From an uncultured Varibaculum sp. (lineage in GTDB: Bacteria; Actinomycetota; Actinomycetes; Actinomycetales; Actinomycetaceae): a stretch of DNA of 17,871 bases. The stretch covers positions 1 through 17,871 of the forward strand of contig CAMYAU010000020.1 of the NCBI GenBank assembly GCA_947253735.1, in the 5' to 3' direction. The notes beneath the pieces were generated by a model that searched no databases, had not been told where the DNA came from, and worked only from the letters and a program-made list of their open reading frames with translations. The position numbers were made by a program, and so were the translations under genes. Within the stretch, counting starts at the first letter, position 1, and every line of letters begins with the position of its first letter. This document shows positions 14,408-17,871 of the stretch, in pieces.

Positions 14408-15067
14408 ATGTTTGCGTCTGTAGTGGCAACGGGAGCTTTAGACTATCTCACTGATCCGAATCTTCTGCTCAACACCTTGCTCTCACAACTTGGGGGCTGG
14501 ATGGTGGCCGCAGTCGCTTTAATCGTATTCATTGAGTCAGGGGTGTTATTCCCGGTTCTTCCGGGTGACTCGATGATTTTTGCCCTCGGGATTTTACATA
14601 ACCGGATACCGGGAGTACCGGAATGGCTAACTTTCCTAGTATTATTTGTGGCTGCTATCTGCGGAAATATGGTAGGTTACTGGTTAGGACGCAAATTTGG
14701 GCGGCGTTTATTCAAAGCGGATGCGCGGTATTTGTCAACTGAAAATATGCATAAGTCCGAGGATTTTTTCCGCCGTTACGGTGGGGTAGCGTTAGTGCTT
14801 GCTCGCTTTGTCCCCTTCGTACGGACTTTCGTGCCGATCATTGCGGGAATTGGCAAACAAAATTACCGTACCTTTTTAATCTGGAATATGGTGGGTGCTG
14901 CTCTCTGGATCGGCGCGTTTATGCTGGCAGGAGTACTGTTAGGAGATATCCCGCTGGTAGCGAATAACGTAGAAATAATCGCGATAGCGATTGTAGTAAT
15001 CTCCGTGCTGCCGATGGTGATTAGCTACTTTAAAGCGCGGGCCAGAAAGCAGAATTCCGCCAAATAG
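14408..15067 (+). CDS. DedA family (SNARE-associated/VTT domain) membrane protein
   Basis: DedA proteins are membrane proteins implicated in flipping lipid carriers and in envelope homeostasis; some move undecaprenyl phosphate. The 219-residue product contains the family features ESGVLFPVLPGDSMIFALG, then GYWLGRKFGRRLF, FRRYGGVALVLARFVPFVRTF and FVPIIAGIGKQNYRTFLIWN, with about five hydrophobic segments and a basic C-terminus. The open frame extends upstream to 14336, but AGGAGG at 14399-14404 just before the ATG at 14408 decides the start. It is divergent from the flippase-like gene, with 133 bases between the two starts. Both may act on envelope lipids, which is inference from family only. 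Confidence 0.9.
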   Translation: MFASVVATGALDYLTDPNLLLNTLLSQLGGWMVAAVALIVFIESGVLFPVLPGDSMIFALGILHNRIPGVPEWLTFLVLFVAAICGNMVGYWLGRKFGRRLFKADARYLSTENMHKSEDFFRRYGGVALVLARFVPFVRTFVPIIAGIGKQNYRTFLIWNMVGAALWIGAFMLAGVLLGDIPLVANNVEIIAIAIVVISVLPMVISYFKARARKQNSAK

Positions 15068-15076
15068 GCTACCTTA

Positions 15077-15104
15077 AAGTACTGACTGTTGAGGGCAGTT
15101 ACTT
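15077..15104. terminator. Weak hairpin between convergent dedA and HMA genes
   Basis: AAGTA and ACTG (15077-15081 and 15085-15088) can pair with CAGT and TACTT (15096-15099 and 15100-15104) with a three-base bulge. There is no T-run on either side, and the hairpin covers the HMA stop codon. A role in ending both converging transcripts is possible but weak. Confidence 0.3.
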
Positions 15105-15371
15105 GTCGCGTTTAATGGCTACTACTTGGTAGCCGGCCTCTTTAATGGTCTCCCGGATAACTTGGTCAGCGATCTCGTAGTCGGTAAGGATAGTGACTTG
15201 GCTAGGTTCATCAGTGCGAAGCAAGACAGAAACCCGTTTCACATTTTTTAAAGTCTCAAGAGCTTCGGTGATATGTTCTACGCACTTTTGGCAAGTCATC
15301 CCGGTGACGGAAATATCTATAGTGCGATCATTAGCTTTCTGCTGGGGGCGTTTCTTTGAAAAAAACCGCAT
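15099..15371 (-). CDS. Small heavy-metal-associated (HMA) domain protein, CopZ-like
   Basis: HMA proteins carry Cu(I) or related soft metals between partners through two cysteines. The 90-residue protein has a basic N-terminal lead of about 15 residues and one HMA domain with the metal motif GMTCQKC (C27 and C30). The rest fits the beta-alpha-beta-beta-alpha-beta fold, ending EAGYQVVAIKRDK. The basic lead is unusual; CopZ proteins are normally about 70 residues. GGAG precedes the ATG by five bases. No copper-exporting P-type ATPase or CopY/CsoR regulator is in the window, so this is an orphan here. Confidence 0.85.
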   Translation of the reverse strand: MRFFSKKRPQQKANDRTIDISVTGMTCQKCVEHITEALETLKNVKRVSVLLRTDEPSQVTILTDYEIADQVIRETIKEAGYQVVAIKRDK

Positions 15372-15469
15372 GCTATCTCCTCATGGTTACATGTCTTACT
15401 TATCTTAAAGTCTAATCTGTTGCGGCAGGTTTGCAATGCGTGGACTTAAAGCGAAGCGTATATAGCAAG

Positions 15470-15504
15470 ACGGGGCAGGAGATTGAGGGAATCTCCTGCC
15501 CCGT
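15470..15504 (-). terminator. Strong 15-bp hairpin, terminator after the exported-protein gene
   Basis: ACGGGGCAGGAGATT (15470-15484) and AATCTCCTGCCCCGT (15490-15504) form a perfect 15-base stem with loop GAGGG. It lies 43 bases past the minus-strand stop at 15548. No T-tract follows on the minus strand (CTTGCTATAT), which fits the U-tract-poor terminators common in actinobacteria. Confidence 0.7.
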
Positions 15505-15526
15505 ACCTGACCGATCTAGAAACCGT

Positions 15527-15550
15527 TAAGTCCAGTTCCCAGTGGACTTA
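15527..15550. repeat. Small hairpin over the exported-protein stop codon
   Basis: TAAGTCCA (15527-15534) pairs with TGGACTTA (15543-15550), whose complement contains the stop codon. The same TGGACTTA also occurs at 15441-15448 on the far side of the 15-bp hairpin, and there it can pair with the left arm over nine bases. Confidence 0.5.
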
Positions 15551-16816
15551 CCCGTTCATTAACGACCTGGTCAGGGCAATGGCGCCTCCGGCGCCGATTA
15601 ACCCAAGGACTGCAATCGCGGCGATGGTACCGAGTCCGCCCATGCGGTCAACCACACTGGGGTTCGCGCTGGCAGCTCTAGCCGCGGCAGGCGCAGACGG
15701 CGCCGCCTTGGGTTGTTCTACTCCTTGAACTTGACTGGCGGTCCCATTGCCAGTTGCCTCCTGCGTGTTGCCGGACCCTTCCTGAGCCGGCGCAACGGAG
15801 TTGTTCGAGGTAGTAGAAGGATTATTACTTGCGTTATTGGAGGAAGCACTAGGAGCTTCCCGGTAGCGAATCGGACCGGGAATCGTCACCGTGCGGGTAT
15901 TTTCCCGAGTCTGAATGACAGTGCGTACCGGAGCGGGCTGCGGCGCAGCCTGCCGGGCTGCCTGCTGATTAGCAGCAGGGGCAGGCGTACGAGCCGAGGT
16001 GTTCTTATCAACAGTGCCCGCAGAATTGTTCTTTCCTGAAGGATCAAGGGAAGGTGCTGGGCGGTCTACCGTCGGAGCATCCGGAACCTCGGGAACGTCC
16101 GGATGAGCCGGTTCGGTTTCCGGATCAGTTTCCGGCTGAGGAGCAGGACGGGAATCCAGTACTTTGTAGTCAGCTACATCTGGGGCCCGGAACTGATGCA
16201 AAGTTAGCAGCGGATTCCAATCTTGCTTTACCGCCTGCGGGTTCACTAAAAACTTCTTGATTTCTAGGTACTTGTCAAACTTATTGTTTTCCAGCACGGT
16301 ACTGAAGTCATATTCGCAACCGGTGCTAATCTTTAGGGCTCCGTAGATCTCGTCCTCTAGCTGAACAAATACCCAGGGGTGTAGTTGTTTTACCGAGCTC
16401 TTGAAATCATAGGTGCCAGCGAGTCCCAGGCCGGTGTTTCCTACCGATCCCTGTAGAACCCGGGAGCTTTCCGGAGCCTCGGAATCAAAGCTGTATACAT
16501 AGCCGCCAGAGTTGGGATTTTCGTAGCTATCACGACTAGCAAAGGGGCTCTGATCAGAGTCAGAGACGGCTAGGAACCAATCTTTGCCTGCTGGAAGTTT
16601 GCTGATACGCACATTTTCATAGCCCAGTTGATCAGAGCCAATGCATCCGGTTAAGAACTTGGGAGTATTCGCGACCGAAGTGGAGACCACCAGGTTACCA
16701 GCTGGCGATTGGTCTTGCAGGTTACCTGCTGCTGCGACCGCTAAGAGACCGGCAGGAATCAATGCCGTTGCGCAAACCCCGGAAACTAGGGTCTTGGCGA
16801 AGTTCTTAAGTCTCAT
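15548..16816 (-). CDS. Secreted, membrane-anchored proline-rich protein of unknown function
   Basis: I do not recognise this 422-residue protein. It has a classical signal peptide (MRLKNFAKTLVSG, then hydrophobic to about 30, AAAG cleavage region). A folded-looking domain covers about 35-220 with two cysteines, C58 (FLTGCIGS) and C167 (STGCEYDF). A long disordered Pro/Ala/Asn/Gln/Ser-rich stretch follows from about 222 to 390, acidic at first (PETDPETEPAHPDVPEVPD), then Ala/Gln-rich. The C-terminus is one membrane helix (about 395-415) and a short RSLMNG tail. There is no LPxTG motif, so sortase anchoring is not indicated. The two cysteines could form a disulfide, and the DsbA-like gene is nearby. 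GAGGGA before the ATG serves as ribosome-binding site. It may be a surface, stalk or envelope-linked protein. Confidence 0.8.
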   Translation of the reverse strand: MRLKNFAKTLVSGVCATALIPAGLLAVAAAGNLQDQSPAGNLVVSTSVANTPKFLTGCIGSDQLGYENVRISKLPAGKDWFLAVSDSDQSPFASRDSYENPNSGGYVYSFDSEAPESSRVLQGSVGNTGLGLAGTYDFKSSVKQLHPWVFVQLEDEIYGALKISTGCEYDFSTVLENNKFDKYLEIKKFLVNPQAVKQDWNPLLTLHQFRAPDVADYKVLDSRPAPQPETDPETEPAHPDVPEVPDAPTVDRPAPSLDPSGKNNSAGTVDKNTSARTPAPAANQQAARQAAPQPAPVRTVIQTRENTRTVTIPGPIRYREAPSASSNNASNNPSTTSNNSVAPAQEGSGNTQEATGNGTASQVQGVEQPKAAPSAPAAARAASANPSVVDRMGGLGTIAAIAVLGLIGAGGAIALTRSLMNG

Positions 16817-17021
16817 TATTCAATCCCTCATCTAGTGCGGAGCCGTTTGGGAACGCTCCTATCATCTGGTACCACAATTAATCTTACCACTCGGTCACTA
16901 AATAGCTAGCTGAAAACTATCTAATACAGATGAACTACATCACATAAGGTAGTGACCTCTATAAATAGTGAGATTCTGGGGGAAGGAACTCTTAAAAATA
17001 CCTCGTAAAGCCCCTGTTTTC
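16817..17021. other. Intergenic region upstream of the exported-protein gene
   Basis: About 200 A/T-leaning bases without an open frame. They should hold the exported-protein promoter, but I see no clear -35/-10 pair. An 8-base inverted repeat, GGTCACTA at 16893-16900 and TAGTGACC at 16950-16957, is the only notable structure. A fragment resembling the oriC motif half-site (GAACTACAT) is at 16932-16940. Confidence 0.4.
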
Positions 17022-17053
17022 AATACTTACCAGTTGGTAAGTATTAGTTTTTT
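17022..17053 (+). terminator. Hairpin at the purB end with T-tract on the plus strand
   Basis: AATACTTACC (17022-17031) and GGTAAGTATT (17036-17045) form a perfect 10-base stem with loop AGTT, followed on the plus strand by AG and six Ts. The right arm overlaps the purB stop codon, whose gene is on the minus strand. The T-tract therefore suits plus-strand transcription, although the gene known here is purB. As a minus-strand hairpin it has no T-tract. Confidence 0.5.
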
Positions 17054-17871
17054 AACAGCTCTCCGGTAGCAAGTTCATGAGAATAACCAATATAGGTTTG
17101 CGGGGTCAGTGCCAATAAACGGGTCTGTGCATCCTCAGAAAGTCCCAACGAAAGTACGAACTGTTTCATTGTTGCTTCATTAACTTCGCTATCTCGAGTC
17201 AGTTCTTTCAATCGTTCATAGGGATTATCCATACCAGGAGTTCCTGCCAGTCCCTCTACCCGCATCACCTGCTGGATTGCCTCACCCAGCACCTCCCAGT
17301 TTCGGTCGAGATCACTAGCCATCACCTTACCTGCAACGTCCAGTCCCCGCAGGCCTCCTTGAAGATTGGAGAGAGCAAGTAGAGAGTGCCCCATTGCCAC
17401 CCCTATATTGCGTTGGGTGGAAGAATCCGTTAAATCGCGTTGCAAACGGGAAGTAACTAAGGTTTGGGCCAAAGTTTCTAGCAATGCACAAGAAATCTCT
17501 AGATTGGCTTCCGCATTTTCAAAGCGAATCGGATTCACCTTATGTGGCATGGTGGAAGAACCAGTCGAGCCTTGCGCAGCCAAGTTCTGATGGAAATAGC
17601 CCATTGAAATGTAACTCCAACAGTCGGTGGCCAGGTTATGCATGATCCTATTGGCACGCGACAGGTCGCTATAGAGCTCACTTTGCCAGTCATGAGACTC
17701 GATCTGGGTGGTTAGCGGATTCCAAGAAAGTCCAAGATGCTCCACAAAGGATTTAGCAAGTTGCGGCCAGTTAACACCGGGAACTGCCACTTTATGTGCC
17801 GCCCAAGTGCCAGTAGCGCCATTGATTTTGCCCAGGTAATCTGTTTTTTCAATCCGGGAAATTTGGCGGCG
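17044..17871 (-). CDS. purB: Adenylosuccinate lyase, C-terminal part (cut by window edge)
   Basis: PurB cleaves SAICAR to AICAR and adenylosuccinate to AMP in purine synthesis. The frame is open to the last base of the window and reads RRQISRIEKTDYLGKINGA there, so the first third of the gene is outside. The visible 275 residues follow the E. coli-type PurB: KINGATGTWAAHK, WNPLTTQIESHDW, the fumarase/lyase superfamily signature GSSTMPHKVNP, RLQRDLTDSSTQRNIG, NWEVLGEAIQQVMR and NPYERLKELTR. The catalytic serine loop is in GSSTMPHK. The stop codon at 17044-17046 overlaps a hairpin. No downstream gene is close on the same strand apart from the exported-protein gene 227 bases away. Confidence 0.95.
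   Translation of the reverse strand, partial: RRQISRIEKTDYLGKINGATGTWAAHKVAVPGVNWPQLAKSFVEHLGLSWNPLTTQIESHDWQSELYSDLSRANRIMHNLATDCWSYISMGYFHQNLAAQGSTGSSTMPHKVNPIRFENAEANLEISCALLETLAQTLVTSRLQRDLTDSSTQRNIGVAMGHSLLALSNLQGGLRGLDVAGKVMASDLDRNWEVLGEAIQQVMRVEGLAGTPGMDNPYERLKELTRDSEVNEATMKQFVLSLGLSEDAQTRLLALTPQTYIGYSHELATGELLKN

Noticed and set aside
15548..15650. LPxTG-type sortase anchor at the C-terminus of the exported protein
   Set aside because: There is a C-terminal hydrophobic helix and short polar tail, but no LPxTG-like motif before the helix.
15483..16835. Several plus-strand open frames across the exported-protein gene
   Set aside because: Created by the GC-biased Pro/Ala-rich repeat-like coding of the real minus-strand gene; no conserved content.
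1..17871. Mobile elements, CRISPR arrays, tRNA or rRNA genes
   Set aside because: No transposase-like frames, no regularly spaced direct repeats and no cloverleaf-like or rRNA-like sequence were seen on reading both strands.

Overview
The window is a chromosomal replication-origin region from an actinomycete. The strongest evidence is gene order: dnaA is divergent from rpmH, and on the other strand rpmH-rnpA-yidD-yidC-khpB(jag)-rsmG-parA-parB run in unbroken series. This layout is classic for Actinomycetota. A long actinobacterial-type basic tail on YidC, TAGAAT/TAGGCT-type -10 boxes and the moderate base composition suggest the family Actinomycetaceae (the Varibaculum/Mobiluncus/Boudabousia side). 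That placement is inference from general features, not a database match.

Left part (1-2010): dnaA lies on the minus strand with DnaA-box-like sequences on both sides. One cluster is between dnaA and the off-window dnaN side (1-120). The other sits in the dnaA-rpmH gap (1690-1850), next to a 35-base almost pure A/T tract. A 17-base motif, TACAT-NN-TTGTAGTTTT, occurs three times here, once in the first cluster and twice in the second, and is not explained by any element I can name.

Right arm (2011-7582): the rpmH operon supplies ribosomal protein L34, the RNase P protein, membrane-insertion factors YidD and YidC, the RNA-binding protein KhpB, the 16S rRNA methyltransferase RsmG and the ParA/ParB segregation pair. 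Two perfect parS sites lie inside the parB reading frame itself. A rho-independent terminator ends the operon.

Accessory part (7638-17871): going leftward on the minus strand are an aminotransferase-ddl pair (overlapping genes) and an upstream cluster of flippase-like protein, DsbA-like thiol oxidoreductase and CcdA-like membrane protein. The flippase-like protein carries a kinase-like segment in which both catalytic aspartates appear as asparagines. A DedA-family membrane protein is on the plus strand. After it come, on the minus strand, a small CopZ-like HMA protein, a secreted and membrane-anchored proline-rich protein of unknown function with two cysteines, and the C-terminal part of purB, which runs off the window edge.

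Functionally the window combines replication initiation and segregation (dnaA, oriC, parABS), protein insertion into the membrane (YidC/YidD), and an envelope-related set (Ddl, flippase-like protein, DedA, DsbA/CcdA, exported protein). No mobile element, CRISPR array, tRNA or rRNA was seen. The most unusual items are the triple oriC motif, the degenerate kinase-flippase fusion, the parS sites in parB and the competing hairpins after the exported-protein gene.
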